NCBI GenBank assembly: GCA_965212595.1
Contig: CBDBVE010000003.1
Coordinates: forward strand, 10,609-74,608
Reading direction: 5' to 3'
From: Poritiphilus sp965212595
GTDB taxonomy: Bacteria > Bacteroidota > Bacteroidia > Flavobacteriales > Flavobacteriaceae
DNA length: 64,000 bases
Shown piece by piece: positions 52,832-61,139 of this stretch (positions are counted from its first letter, which is position 1; every line of letters starts with the position of its first letter). Under the pieces are notes generated by a model, which was given only the letters and a program-made list of their open reading frames with translations, was not told where the DNA came from and made no database searches. Made by a program: the position numbers and the translations under genes.

Positions 52832-53935
52832 ATGACTAAAGATGAATTAGTTGCAGCCCTTCGTCTGCAAAGAATACCAAATATCGGCGATATTACCGCA
52901 AAAAAACTTGTTAATCATTGTGGTAGTCCAACCGCAATTTTCTCCGATAAAGTGGGTCAACTTACTAAAATAGAAGGTGTTGGATCTTATACGCTTAAAA
53001 ATTTACACGACAAGGCATATCTGGAGGCTGCAGAAGCAGAATATGATTATATCCGTAAGGCGGAAATTCAATATACCTTCTTTCAGGAAAAGGAATACCC
53101 GGAGTATTTAAAGCATTGTATTGACGGGCCCTTATTGCTCTTCCAAAGGGGGCGGATAAATTTAAAGTCTCAAAAAATACTCAGCGTGGTAGGGACCCGT
53201 AATAGTACGAGTTATGGGATGGGTTTTTGCGAGGAATTTATTGCAGATCTATCGCCCCTAAACCCAATAATTGTGAGCGGCTTTGCTTATGGCATTGATA
53301 TTAGTGTTCAAAAAGCTGCTTTAAAGCACCATTTGCAGACCATAGCCTGTTTGGGTCATGGATTAAATCAGATATACCCTAAGTCTCATGAAGAATATAC
53401 TAGGGTGGTAGAGAAAAATGGAGGTTTTATTACGGAGTTTTGGAGTAGCAGCCGGCCAGAGCGGGAGAATTTTCTAAGACGAAATCGTATAGTTGCGGGA
53501 ATAAGTCAGGCTACGATCGTTGTTGAATCGGCGGAGAAAGGAGGGAGCCTGGTCACCGCAGACATAGCCGGGAGCTACAACAGGGATGTCTTTGCGCTTC
53601 CCGGTAGAGCCGGAGACACCTATAGTGTTGGATGTAATAATTTGATTAAACAGCAAAAAGCGCAAATGATAACTTCAGCGGCTGATCTCATTTATCTCTT
53701 AGGATGGGATCTGGAAGAGCCCAAATCAAGGCCTTCACAAAAACAGCTATTCGTAGAATTAAACGAAACCGAAAAAGCCATTCATTCGTCTTTGCAGGCT
53801 ACAGGAAAACGTCATTTAGACCGGATAGTTTTAGACTGTAACTTACCGGTTTTTAAAGTCTCTTCAACCTTAGTACAGCTAGAAATGAAAGGCCTGATCA
53901 GGCCCTTGCCCGGAAAACTGTTCGAGGCACTCTAA
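52832..53935 (+). CDS. dprA: DNA-processing protein DprA
   Basis: This 367-residue protein has an N-terminal helix-hairpin-helix region (LQRIPNIGDITAKKLVNH), a Rossmann-type ssDNA-binding domain with VVGTRNSTSYGMG near 118, SGFAYGIDISVQKAAL near 150 and the GSLVTADIAG loop, and a C-terminal winged-helix domain (about 310-365). DprA loads RecA on incoming DNA. A palindrome lies 10 bases after the stop. Confidence 0.95.
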   Translation: MTKDELVAALRLQRIPNIGDITAKKLVNHCGSPTAIFSDKVGQLTKIEGVGSYTLKNLHDKAYLEAAEAEYDYIRKAEIQYTFFQEKEYPEYLKHCIDGPLLLFQRGRINLKSQKILSVVGTRNSTSYGMGFCEEFIADLSPLNPIIVSGFAYGIDISVQKAALKHHLQTIACLGHGLNQIYPKSHEEYTRVVEKNGGFITEFWSSSRPERENFLRRNRIVAGISQATIVVESAEKGGSLVTADIAGSYNRDVFALPGRAGDTYSVGCNNLIKQQKAQMITSAADLIYLLGWDLEEPKSRPSQKQLFVELNETEKAIHSSLQATGKRHLDRIVLDCNLPVFKVSSTLVQLEMKGLIRPLPGKLFEAL

Positions 53936-53943
53936 CAGAATTA

Positions 53944-53959
53944 CAAACCATTTGGTTTG
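53944..53959. repeat. Palindrome 1 between dprA and trpS
   Basis: CAAACC-ATTT-GGTTTG is a perfect 16-base palindrome nine bases after the dprA stop. An identical half-site pair recurs 127 bases later at 54071-54086. It may act as a weak terminator for dprA. Confidence 0.5.
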
Positions 53960-54070
53960 AGTTTAAGAATTGAATCTCTTGAAAGACCTATAAAATAACA
54001 GTTGATCGATGAAATGCTTCTGCAGGACCTAAACAAGCACAGAGGAATGAGTTGAAAACAAAGCGTAAAA

Positions 54071-54086
54071 CAAACCAATAGGTTTG
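54071..54086 (-). terminator. Palindrome 2, probable trpS terminator
   Basis: CAAACC-AATA-GGTTTG forms a six-base-pair stem. Read on the minus strand it lies 11 bases after the trpS stop and is followed by a short T-run, so it can end trpS. Its arms are identical to those at 53944-53959. Confidence 0.5.
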
Positions 54087-54097
54087 CTAGTGTAAAT

Positions 54098-55066
54098 TTA
54101 ATACCCAAGCTTAGCTCTAACCCGTTCTAAAACCAGATCGGCCACTTTTTTGGCCTTCTTGGCACCAATTTCAAGCGCTTCATCTACCTCATCTAAATGT
54201 GCCATATAGTAATCGTATTTTTCTCTGGCCGGCCCAAACTTGTCAGTAATCAATTCAAATAAAGCCTGCTTGGCATGCCCATAACCATAATTCCCATTCT
54301 GGTAGTTAGTGCGCATTTCGGCGGCCTGATCTTCGGAAGCGAGAATACGGTAGAGTGCAAAAACATTGTCCGTATCCGGATCCTTTGGCTCTTCCAAAGG
54401 GGTACTATCGGTAACAATGCCCATGATTTGCTTTCTAAGCTTTTTATCTGTCTGAAAAATATCGATAAGATTTCCTTTGCTCTTACTCATTTTTTGACCA
54501 TCAGTTCCCGGAATGTACATGGTATCTTCTTGTACCTGAGCTTCGGGCAGTACAAAAGCTTCCCCTATCTGAGTATGAAATCGGGAAGCAACATCTCTGG
54601 TCATCTCCAGGTGCTGTAGTTGATCTTTCCCCACAGGGACAATATCCGCGTCGTAGAGCAGAATATCTGCTGCCATCAACATGGGATAGTTAAACAGTCC
54701 GGAGTTCACATCTTCCAACCTATCGGCTTTATCTTTAAAAGAATGTGCAAGCGTTAAACGCTGGTAGGGAAAAAAGCAGCTTAAGTACCAGGCAAGTTCC
54801 GTTACCTGAGGCACATCACTCTGACGATAAAAAACCGTTTTCGAAACATCCAAACCAAAGGCGAGCCAGGCTGAAGCTGTGGCATACGTATTGTTTCTCA
54901 ATTCTTGCCCGTCTTTTATTTGGGTAAGCGAATGCATATCCGCGATAAAGAGAAAGGAATCATTTTTAGGATTACTGGCCATGGTAATGGCAGGCATTAT
55001 AGCTCCTAAAATATTGCCTAAGTGCGGTGTTCCCGTACTTTGTATCCCAGTTAGTATTCTTGGCAT
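54098..55066 (-). CDS. trpS: Tryptophan-tRNA ligase
   Basis: This 322-residue class I aminoacyl-tRNA synthetase shows the HIGH-type motif TPHLGN at residues 13-18 and the KMSKS loop (GQKMSKSKGN) near 193. ADMHSLTQ and the SAWLAFGLD region are typical of TrpRS. Length is normal. It is transcribed divergently from plsC. Confidence 0.95.
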   Translation of the reverse strand: MPRILTGIQSTGTPHLGNILGAIMPAITMASNPKNDSFLFIADMHSLTQIKDGQELRNNTYATASAWLAFGLDVSKTVFYRQSDVPQVTELAWYLSCFFPYQRLTLAHSFKDKADRLEDVNSGLFNYPMLMAADILLYDADIVPVGKDQLQHLEMTRDVASRFHTQIGEAFVLPEAQVQEDTMYIPGTDGQKMSKSKGNLIDIFQTDKKLRKQIMGIVTDSTPLEEPKDPDTDNVFALYRILASEDQAAEMRTNYQNGNYGYGHAKQALFELITDKFGPAREKYDYYMAHLDEVDEALEIGAKKAKKVADLVLERVRAKLGY

Positions 55067-55126
55067 GCCGTTTTGGTTAATGAAATGACAAAAGTAAAAG
55101 AAATACCAGAACCCTGCTAAAATTGT

Positions 55127-55134
55127 TACTTTTG
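55127..55134 (+). promoter_or_regulatory. -7 element next to plsC
   Basis: TACTTTTG fits TAnnTTTG but lies only five bases before the plsC ATG, so if used, the transcript would be almost or fully leaderless, or the true start is further in. Confidence 0.35.
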
Positions 55135-55139
55135 ATTTG

Positions 55140-55892
55140 ATGCTTTCGCTACTTAAAAAAATCGGTCAGGCCCTGTATAGGATTTGGTTCTATATTTTAG
55201 TAGCCTTACCCATATTCGTGTTTTTCCCTTTCCTTTTGATCTTTACGATTTCCGAGAAAACCTACAAACAGTTTTTCTGGCTGGCCAGAAACCTCTGGGC
55301 CAATACTATTCTATATGGAATGGGTTGCATACCTATAATTAAAAGAGAACAGAAAATGAACCGGGGAGAAAGCTATATGTTGGTATCTAATCATAGCAGT
55401 ATGCTTGATATCATGTTAATGTTGAAAGCCAGTAAAAACCCCTTTGTATTTGTTGGGAAGAAGGAGTTGGTTAAAATTCCAGTTTTTGGATTCTTCTATA
55501 AGCGCGTGTGTATTATGGTGGATAGGGAAAAAAGTAGTAGCCGCTCTGCGGTGTACAGAAGAGCACAAAGAAGGCTAAACCAGGGACTTAGTATTTGTAT
55601 TTTCCCAGAAGGAGGAGTGCCCGAGGAACACATACTACTCGATGAATTTAAAGATGGAGCATTTAAGATGGCTATCGCCCACAAAATCCCGGTGGTGCCT
55701 ATGACCTTTTATGATAACAAAAGGAGATTTCCTTTTACTTTTTTTAGCGGTGGGCCTGGAAGGTGCCGGGTAAAGGTGCATTCTTTTTATGAAACGAAAA
55801 ATTTAAAGGAAGATCAGAAAGGCGATCTTAGGGAAAAGATTAGAACGTCAATACTGAATGAGTTAAGCATTAAGAAAGACAATACCGATTAG
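55140..55892 (+). CDS. plsC: 1-acyl-sn-glycerol-3-phosphate acyltransferase
   Basis: This 250-residue membrane enzyme makes phosphatidic acid. The N terminus holds one or two hydrophobic helices (about residues 15-40), the acyltransferase HxxxxD motif reads NHSSMLD near 84, and the phosphate-binding FPEG motif appears near 160 (CIFPEGGVPEEH). The start is ATG 55140; a TTG three bases earlier is less likely. A hairpin follows 26 bases downstream of the stop. Confidence 0.92.
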   Translation: MLSLLKKIGQALYRIWFYILVALPIFVFFPFLLIFTISEKTYKQFFWLARNLWANTILYGMGCIPIIKREQKMNRGESYMLVSNHSSMLDIMLMLKASKNPFVFVGKKELVKIPVFGFFYKRVCIMVDREKSSSRSAVYRRAQRRLNQGLSICIFPEGGVPEEHILLDEFKDGAFKMAIAHKIPVVPMTFYDNKRRFPFTFFSGGPGRCRVKVHSFYETKNLKEDQKGDLREKIRTSILNELSIKKDNTD

Positions 55893-55917
55893 TATATTCT
55901 AGAACCAACCCTAAAAA

Positions 55918-55942
55918 ACGCCCTGGCAAAGCACCAAGGCGT
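55918..55942 (-). terminator. Terminator of the beta-barrel gene (minus strand)
   Basis: ACGCCCTGG and CCAAGGCGT form a nine-position stem with one mismatch. On the minus strand it is followed by TTTTTT, so it ends the gene at 56024-57517. It may also limit read-through from plsC. Confidence 0.7.
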
Positions 55943-56023
55943 CTAAGGTGTCACCTGAGTATAGGCAACTAACCTAACCAACTTTCTTTGATTTAGAACT
56001 GTATCTAAAAGACATTTTAGCCC

Positions 56024-57517
56024 TCAAAATCTATATCTTAGGCCGCTGTATACTCCAACGGAAAAAGGCTGAAAATTCCCGGCAGAATCAGAAAACGTAT
56101 TCAACTGATATTTAAACATAGGCTCCAGATTAAGAAGCACTTTCTGGCTTAGTTTGTAATTAATCCCCAGTCCTACATTGGTACTAAAATTCACCGAGTT
56201 TATATTATTGGCCTCTCCAATTTCTGTACTTCTGCCGTCAGCTTCGAGAGAAACCGAATTGTTAACCAAAAATAGTGAACTTACACCACCAATAAGGTTA
56301 AGGCCAAATTTACTGTCTACCAGCGAATAATTTAATTCTAGCGGTACTTCCAGATACCCAAATTGCTGCACCATACGCCCCTCTCTTGAGGGGTCCTGGG
56401 CAGTAATTTCCTCGCTGTTTAAGACAAAATCATCGGCTGCAGCGTTTGGCGAATTGCTGCTTTCTACCACTAGGTTTTTAGAGGCGTTCGCAAAGTCTAT
56501 ATTGTCTAGTTGCGTCGCAGTAGATGCCGTTAGCGAAGAGGTAAAAGCAATATCGTTAGTATCATAGCCGTAATCAACTTTATGTATACCAGATCGAATG
56601 CTCAATTTCTTAGACAATTCATAACCAACAGAAAGCCCGTAACTTAGGTTTAAATTCCCGGATTTAGAATTGGAAGCAAAATTGGAATGAATGGGAGACC
56701 CCTCGCCTAAAGAACTAAAATATACAGGGGCGACACTTGGCCCAACAGACCATTTGCCATTATTAGAAACTTCGGCAATAGCGTCTTGCTCCTTCTCTAT
56801 TTCATCATAAATAGATTTTTTTGCTGTTTCTTCTACTTCTTCTTCCTTGGCGGCTATCTCCGTTACTGCATCTTTTTGATTTTCCACCACATTATTCCGT
56901 TCTGTATTATCCGCTAGCGTTTCAACGGTTTTCTGCTTTTCTTCAGCTTGCGGATTTTTGGGAACTTCAAGATAAGGATCTTGCTTCCCATCGGTGTCCT
57001 TCATCTGATTGGAAACTATAGCTTCTGTGGCCTTGGCAGGCTTATTTTCTTCGGCCTGATTGGTCTCGGCCTCTCTATTGTTAACAACCACATCTTTTTT
57101 GACCTGCCTTTTTTGTTCACTTTCTGCCAAAGAAGACTCTATAAGTTTTTCATCTGTAGTTTCATCTTTTTTGGGCATCTCTTCTTCAGATGACGAGAGT
57201 GAGGATTCCGATTCGTTGGAGGGAATTAATACCTCATCTTTAGAAGCGTCATTTTTGTTAGGTGTCGGGGCTTCGTTTTCAATATCAGTAACTGCTGGCG
57301 AATCTGCACTTTCCGTCCCAAACGGATTTATTACATAAAACAGAATCGCAAGTAGCGCTGCGACCCCACCCAGCCTCCACCACAAAGGGACAACCCTCCG
57401 AGATTTTTTCTTTTGATCCAGGGAAGTTTCGAGAGACCTCCACACTTTCTCGTCTGGAGTCTCCTCGAAGCTTTTCAGCTTCTCCCGGAACAATTGATCT
57501 ATATTCTTTTTGCTCAT
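56024..57517 (-). CDS. Inner-membrane-anchored outer membrane beta-barrel protein, sigma factor partner
   Basis: This 497-residue protein has a cytoplasmic N terminus (about 42 residues, FREKLKSFEETPDEKVWRSLE, similar to anti-sigma starts), one membrane helix (about 43-65), a long Glu/Lys/Ser-rich linker (about 66-245) and a C-terminal beta-barrel (about 250-497) whose last residue is Phe (SGLRYRF), the outer membrane insertion signature. So it could reach from the cytoplasm to the outer membrane. It starts 11 bases after the stop of the ECF sigma factor and is co-transcribed with it. I infer an anti-sigma role for the N terminus. Confidence 0.78.
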   Translation of the reverse strand: MSKKNIDQLFREKLKSFEETPDEKVWRSLETSLDQKKKSRRVVPLWWRLGGVAALLAILFYVINPFGTESADSPAVTDIENEAPTPNKNDASKDEVLIPSNESESSLSSSEEEMPKKDETTDEKLIESSLAESEQKRQVKKDVVVNNREAETNQAEENKPAKATEAIVSNQMKDTDGKQDPYLEVPKNPQAEEKQKTVETLADNTERNNVVENQKDAVTEIAAKEEEVEETAKKSIYDEIEKEQDAIAEVSNNGKWSVGPSVAPVYFSSLGEGSPIHSNFASNSKSGNLNLSYGLSVGYELSKKLSIRSGIHKVDYGYDTNDIAFTSSLTASTATQLDNIDFANASKNLVVESSNSPNAAADDFVLNSEEITAQDPSREGRMVQQFGYLEVPLELNYSLVDSKFGLNLIGGVSSLFLVNNSVSLEADGRSTEIGEANNINSVNFSTNVGLGINYKLSQKVLLNLEPMFKYQLNTFSDSAGNFQPFSVGVYSGLRYRF

Positions 57518-57528
57518 CTTGTGTTAGA

Positions 57529-58059
57529 TTAGGCGATATTTATATTTTCTTTTTTAATCTTATCTTTTAAGATCATACGTGCCCTGGCCAGGTTAGATTT
57601 TGAGGTTCCTGTAGAGGTACCCAAAATGGTGCTGATCTCTTTATGGGTATACCCATCAAGCACATACATATTAAAAGTGAGGCGATATTTGTTAGGGAGT
57701 TCCTGTATGTATCGGAGCAGTGTAGATAAACTAATATCAGCATAGGTGGTATCTACTTCCTCTTCCTCCTCCATATTTTCAGAAACCACATTGAGGTATT
57801 CTTCTTTCCTATACTTTTGAAGTACTGTATTTACCGTTATCCTTTTTATCCACCCTTCAAAAGACCCCTTAAATTTATATTGCCCTATTTTTTCGTAAAT
57901 CGTCATAAAACTATCGTGCAAATTATCCTCTGCCTCCGTTTTATTGCGCGAATACTTGAGGCATGTACCGAACAAAATACGGGAGTACTTCCTGTATAAT
58001 TGTTCTTGGGCACGCCTGTCTCCTTTTTTACAATTATGTATGAGTTCTTCGAGACTCAA
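57529..58059 (-). CDS. ECF-type RNA polymerase sigma factor
   Basis: This 176-residue protein has sigma region 2 (residues about 20-85, EDNLHDSFMTIYEKIGQYKF and FEGWIKRITVNTVLQKYR) and region 4 (about 115-165, YTHKEISTILGTSTGTSKSNLARAR). It belongs to the extracytoplasmic function group and is followed by a beta-barrel membrane protein that may restrain it. A lipoprotein gene of unknown function lies 35 bases upstream. Confidence 0.9.
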   Translation of the reverse strand: MSLEELIHNCKKGDRRAQEQLYRKYSRILFGTCLKYSRNKTEAEDNLHDSFMTIYEKIGQYKFKGSFEGWIKRITVNTVLQKYRKEEYLNVVSENMEEEEEVDTTYADISLSTLLRYIQELPNKYRLTFNMYVLDGYTHKEISTILGTSTGTSKSNLARARMILKDKIKKENINIA

Positions 58060-58094
58060 AATGTTGGTCAGATTAGCTTTGGCCTATAGGTATC

Positions 58095-58520
58095 CTATTG
58101 CTCAACAGGAACTACAAATTCCAGGTATTCTTGTTCTCCTTCTGCATTTTCTCCGGTCCAAAATCGAAATAAATAGTCGTCAGTATAGATCACAAAAAAA
58201 TCGAAAGTAGTTTCAACTTCCTCTACCTGCTGAGTACATGCTGTATCCTGAAATTCAGACCCTATGACTACTACTTCGCGAGTTGTCAGATCTATCTGAC
58301 TTACATCAAAGCCTTCAAAAAAAGTGCACCCATTTGGCTTCAAATAGGTTACTTTTATCGTATAGCTAGTATTTAGCATAAAGGATTCCGGAAGTTCCGC
58401 ATCTATGATCCGCAGCGTGACGAAATTGAAATTTGTATTATCGTCATCTTCCAGGCTGCAAGATCCCAGGGGAACGGCCAAAAAACACAGTAAGATCAAC
58501 AACGTCTTCTTCATAGCCAC
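58095..58520 (-). CDS. Hypothetical lipoprotein
   Basis: This 141-residue protein has a signal peptide with lipobox LGSC near residue 21 and a mature, acidic beta-rich domain (TYLKPNGCTFFEGFDV, then TACTQQVEEVETTFDFFV, two conserved Cys). I do not recognise the family. It lies 35 bases upstream of the sigma factor gene on the same strand and may belong to the same unit. Confidence 0.75.
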   Translation of the reverse strand: MAMKKTLLILLCFLAVPLGSCSLEDDDNTNFNFVTLRIIDAELPESFMLNTSYTIKVTYLKPNGCTFFEGFDVSQIDLTTREVVVIGSEFQDTACTQQVEEVETTFDFFVIYTDDYLFRFWTGENAEGEQEYLEFVVPVEQ

Positions 58521-58589
58521 TTACATAATTTATTGTGAAGATGGAACGGGCCAATAAAGGTTGCTTAAAAAAAAGAAAAATTCGCTCTT

Positions 58590-58608
58590 CCGTTTTAAGC
58601 AAAAACGG
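58590..58608 (-). terminator. recA terminator
   Basis: CCGTTTT and AAAACGG form a seven-base-pair stem with a five-base loop. On the minus strand it lies just after the recA stop, and T-rich sequence follows nine bases later. Confidence 0.6.
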
Positions 58609-58613
58609 CTATT

Positions 58614-59621
58614 TTATTTGGCCAGAGTACTTATGGCTTCTTTGATTTTGCCTTCTAATTCTTCCAGTAATTCTGGATTATCCTGTAAAAGCGCCTTAAC
58701 CGCATCACGGCCCTGGCCTAATTTGGTGTCTCCATAACTAAACCACGAACCACTTTTCTTAATGATTTCATAATCTACACCAAGATCCAGAATTTCCCCT
58801 ATTTTGGAAACTCCTTCGCCATACATGATGTCAAATTCGGCTGTTTTGAAAGGTGGAGCCACTTTGTTTTTAACTACTTTAACACGGGTCTTATTTCCCT
58901 GAACCCCACCATCACTATCTTTTATCTGGGTAGATCTTCTGATATCGAGCCTAACTGAGGCATAAAATTTTAAAGCATTTCCACCAGTGGTAGTTTCAGG
59001 ATTTCCGAACATGACACCGATCTTCTCCCGAAGTTGGTTGATAAAGACTACGGTACATCTTGTTTTACTGATAGAACCTGTAAGCTTCCGGAGTGCCTGA
59101 GACATTAAACGGGCGTGAAGCCCCATTTTAGAATCTCCCATTTCCCCTTCAATTTCGCTTTTAGGCGTTAAGGCGGCTACAGAATCAATAATGACAATAT
59201 CAATAGCGCCAGACCTGATCAGATTGTCGGCAATCTCTAAAGCCTGCTCTCCGTGATCTGGCTGCGAAATGATCAAATTGTCTATATCAACTCCCAGCTT
59301 AGCGGCGTAAAAACGATCAAAAGCGTGTTCAGCATCAATGAATGCGGCTATCCCACCATTTTTTTGTGCTTCGGCAATAGCGTGGAGTGTTAGCGTGGTT
59401 TTTCCTGAAGATTCCGGGCCGTAAATTTCAATTACCCTCCCTCTTGGGTAGCCCCCAACTCCCAAAGCAATATCTAGGCCTAAAGAGCCAGACGGAATCA
59501 CTTCAACATCCTCTACTACGCTATCTCCCATTTTCATTACGGCACCCTTGCCGTAAGTCTTATCTAGCTTATCTAATGTAAGTTTTAAGGCTTTTAATTT
59601 TGCTTCTTTCTCGCTGCTCAT
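58614..59621 (-). CDS. recA: Recombinase RecA
   Basis: This 335-residue ATPase has Walker A GPESSGKTT at residues 68-76, the INQLREKIGVMFGNPETTTGG loop region and the C-terminal acidic tail. It forms filaments on single-stranded DNA and triggers the SOS response. Length and all motifs are normal. I do not see a recognised SOS box upstream; flavobacteria use a different LexA system or none. Confidence 0.97.
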   Translation of the reverse strand: MSSEKEAKLKALKLTLDKLDKTYGKGAVMKMGDSVVEDVEVIPSGSLGLDIALGVGGYPRGRVIEIYGPESSGKTTLTLHAIAEAQKNGGIAAFIDAEHAFDRFYAAKLGVDIDNLIISQPDHGEQALEIADNLIRSGAIDIVIIDSVAALTPKSEIEGEMGDSKMGLHARLMSQALRKLTGSISKTRCTVVFINQLREKIGVMFGNPETTTGGNALKFYASVRLDIRRSTQIKDSDGGVQGNKTRVKVVKNKVAPPFKTAEFDIMYGEGVSKIGEILDLGVDYEIIKKSGSWFSYGDTKLGQGRDAVKALLQDNPELLEELEGKIKEAISTLAK

Positions 59622-59838
59622 TATTTGTTCTTCTATAGTGTTAGGGAAGCTAAATTAGTATTTCTTTTTGCATATAACAATCAGGGACGCAACCTTTTTA
59701 TTTTTCTCGCATCAAAGAATTGAGTGTTCGTACTTAAACACACAAAACACCATGGTTTTAAGGAACCGTGGGCAGTGGTGGCCACCTTCTGAGTCGAGAT
59801 TCTATGAAAAAGAAAATATTCGAAAAGTGGTCGTAAAG

Positions 59839-59876
59839 GAGTCCCGACGGTACCGTCGGGACTCTTTTTCTTTTTT
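59839..59876 (+). terminator. Very strong rho-independent terminator
   Basis: A perfect 26-base palindrome (GAGTCCCGACGG-TA-CCGTCGGGACTC, 59839-59864) is followed by TTTTTCTTTTTT. Polarity is + strand. No annotated gene precedes it. Confidence 0.85.
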
Positions 59877-59898
59877 AACCCCTCTCAAGAATTATTCG

Positions 59899-59906
59899 TA
59901 TTTTTG
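59899..59906 (+). promoter_or_regulatory. trhO: trhO promoter, -7 element
   Basis: TATTTTTG followed by CAC matches TAnnTTTG. It overlaps a possible TTG start at 59904, so translation most likely begins at ATG 59991. Confidence 0.5.
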
Positions 59907-59990
59907 CACTTCAAAATACCGGAAACCAGGTGCTTCCGGGAAACCTTTTTTAACTGCCATAAGGCAATCAAACTTAAACATTGGTATAGC

Positions 59991-61022
59991 ATGCAACTAT
60001 ACAATACTTTAAGTGCGAAGGAAAGAACTGCTCTGATAGAAGAAGCCGGGAAAGATCGGTTAACCATTTCTTTCTATAAGTACGCCCATATCGGAAATCC
60101 GAAAATTTTTAGAAATCACCTCTTTATTCATTGGGATAAAATAGATGTTCTGGGTAGGATCTATGTTGCCAATGAGGGGATTAACGCGCAACTATCAGTT
60201 CCTGCTGAAAATTTCAACGTATTTAAAGAATTTCTTGATAGCATTAGCTTTCTTAAGGGGGTTCGCTTAAATATCGCTGTTGAACAGAACAACCTTTCTT
60301 TCTTAAAATTAAAGGTAAAGGTTCGTAAAAAAATCGTGGCAGATGGTCTGGATGATGCCACTTTTGACGTTACCGATAAAGGAATTCACCTGGGAGCAGA
60401 GGATTTCAACACGCTTATAGAAGATAACGATACCCTATTGGTAGATATGCGAAATCATTATGAAAGTGAAATAGGACATTTTAAAAATGCGATCACTCCG
60501 GATGTGGACACCTTTAGAGATTCGCTTGACATTATTGAAAAACAACTCGAAGACCACAAAGAAGACAAAAAACTGGTCATGTATTGTACAGGAGGAATAC
60601 GCTGCGAAAAAGCCAGCGCCTACTATAAGCACAAAGGCTTTAAAAATGTATATCAGTTAGAAGGAGGGATCATTGAATATACCAGGCAGGTTAAGCAGAA
60701 AAATCTTGAGAATAAGTTCTTGGGCAAAAATTTTGTTTTTGATCACAGACGAGGGGAACGTATTTCTGAAGACGTAATAGCCAATTGCCATCAGTGCGGA
60801 AATCCATGTGATAAGCATGTGAACTGCGCCAACGAAGCCTGTCATTTACTATTCATTCAGTGCGAAGTTTGTGCCGAAAAAATGAACAATTGCTGCTCTG
60901 ATTCTTGTAAAGAGGTACATGAACTTCCTTTTGAAGAACAGAAAAAGTTGAGAAGGGGCAAGGTTGTAAGCAATAAAATCTTTAAGAAAGGGCGCTCCGA
61001 AGTCCTAAAATTTAAGAAGTAA
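59991..61022 (+). CDS. trhO: tRNA uridine(34) hydroxylase, rhodanese family
   Basis: This 343-residue enzyme hydroxylates U34 in tRNA anticodons as part of wobble-base modification. The N-terminal acylphosphatase-like domain precedes the rhodanese domain, whose active-site loop is YCTGGIRCEKA with Cys199 and Cys205. The C-terminal region is Cys-rich (CHQCGNPC, CANEACH, CEVCAEKMNNCC), matching the TrhO/YceA family. Start ATG 59991 lies after the promoter; a TTG at 59904 would add 29 residues not seen in the family. Confidence 0.93.
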   Translation: MQLYNTLSAKERTALIEEAGKDRLTISFYKYAHIGNPKIFRNHLFIHWDKIDVLGRIYVANEGINAQLSVPAENFNVFKEFLDSISFLKGVRLNIAVEQNNLSFLKLKVKVRKKIVADGLDDATFDVTDKGIHLGAEDFNTLIEDNDTLLVDMRNHYESEIGHFKNAITPDVDTFRDSLDIIEKQLEDHKEDKKLVMYCTGGIRCEKASAYYKHKGFKNVYQLEGGIIEYTRQVKQKNLENKFLGKNFVFDHRRGERISEDVIANCHQCGNPCDKHVNCANEACHLLFIQCEVCAEKMNNCCSDSCKEVHELPFEEQKKLRRGKVVSNKIFKKGRSEVLKFKK

Positions 61023-61139
61023 GCCAGCAAGGGCTCCTTGTATTCTGTGCGCCAAAAAAAGTACTATCTTTACCTCTAAATAAATTTAGTTGAACCTTTT
61101 TTGGCCGAATTGCGTTTTGGTCAAATCAAGATATAAAAT

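Larger units (their letters stand above)
59622..59990 (+). ncRNA. Structured non-coding stretch, candidate small RNA ending in a strong terminator
   Basis: No recognisable protein gene fills the 369 bases between recA and trhO. The + strand carries a hairpin with arms CCATGGTT (59750-59757) and AACCGTGG (59764-59771), a perfect GGTGGCCACC palindrome (59777-59786), a ten-codon reading frame (59804-59836, MKKKIFEKWS), then a 26-base perfect palindrome (59839-59864) with a T-tract. A terminator with no gene before it suggests a short transcript from about 59735. The trhO promoter follows. No known RNA family is recognised. Confidence 0.45.

Noticed and set aside
59668..60012. Open frame of 114 codons covering the non-coding stretch and the start of trhO
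   Set aside because: It runs through the strong hairpin and the trhO promoter and has no recognisable domain or signal.
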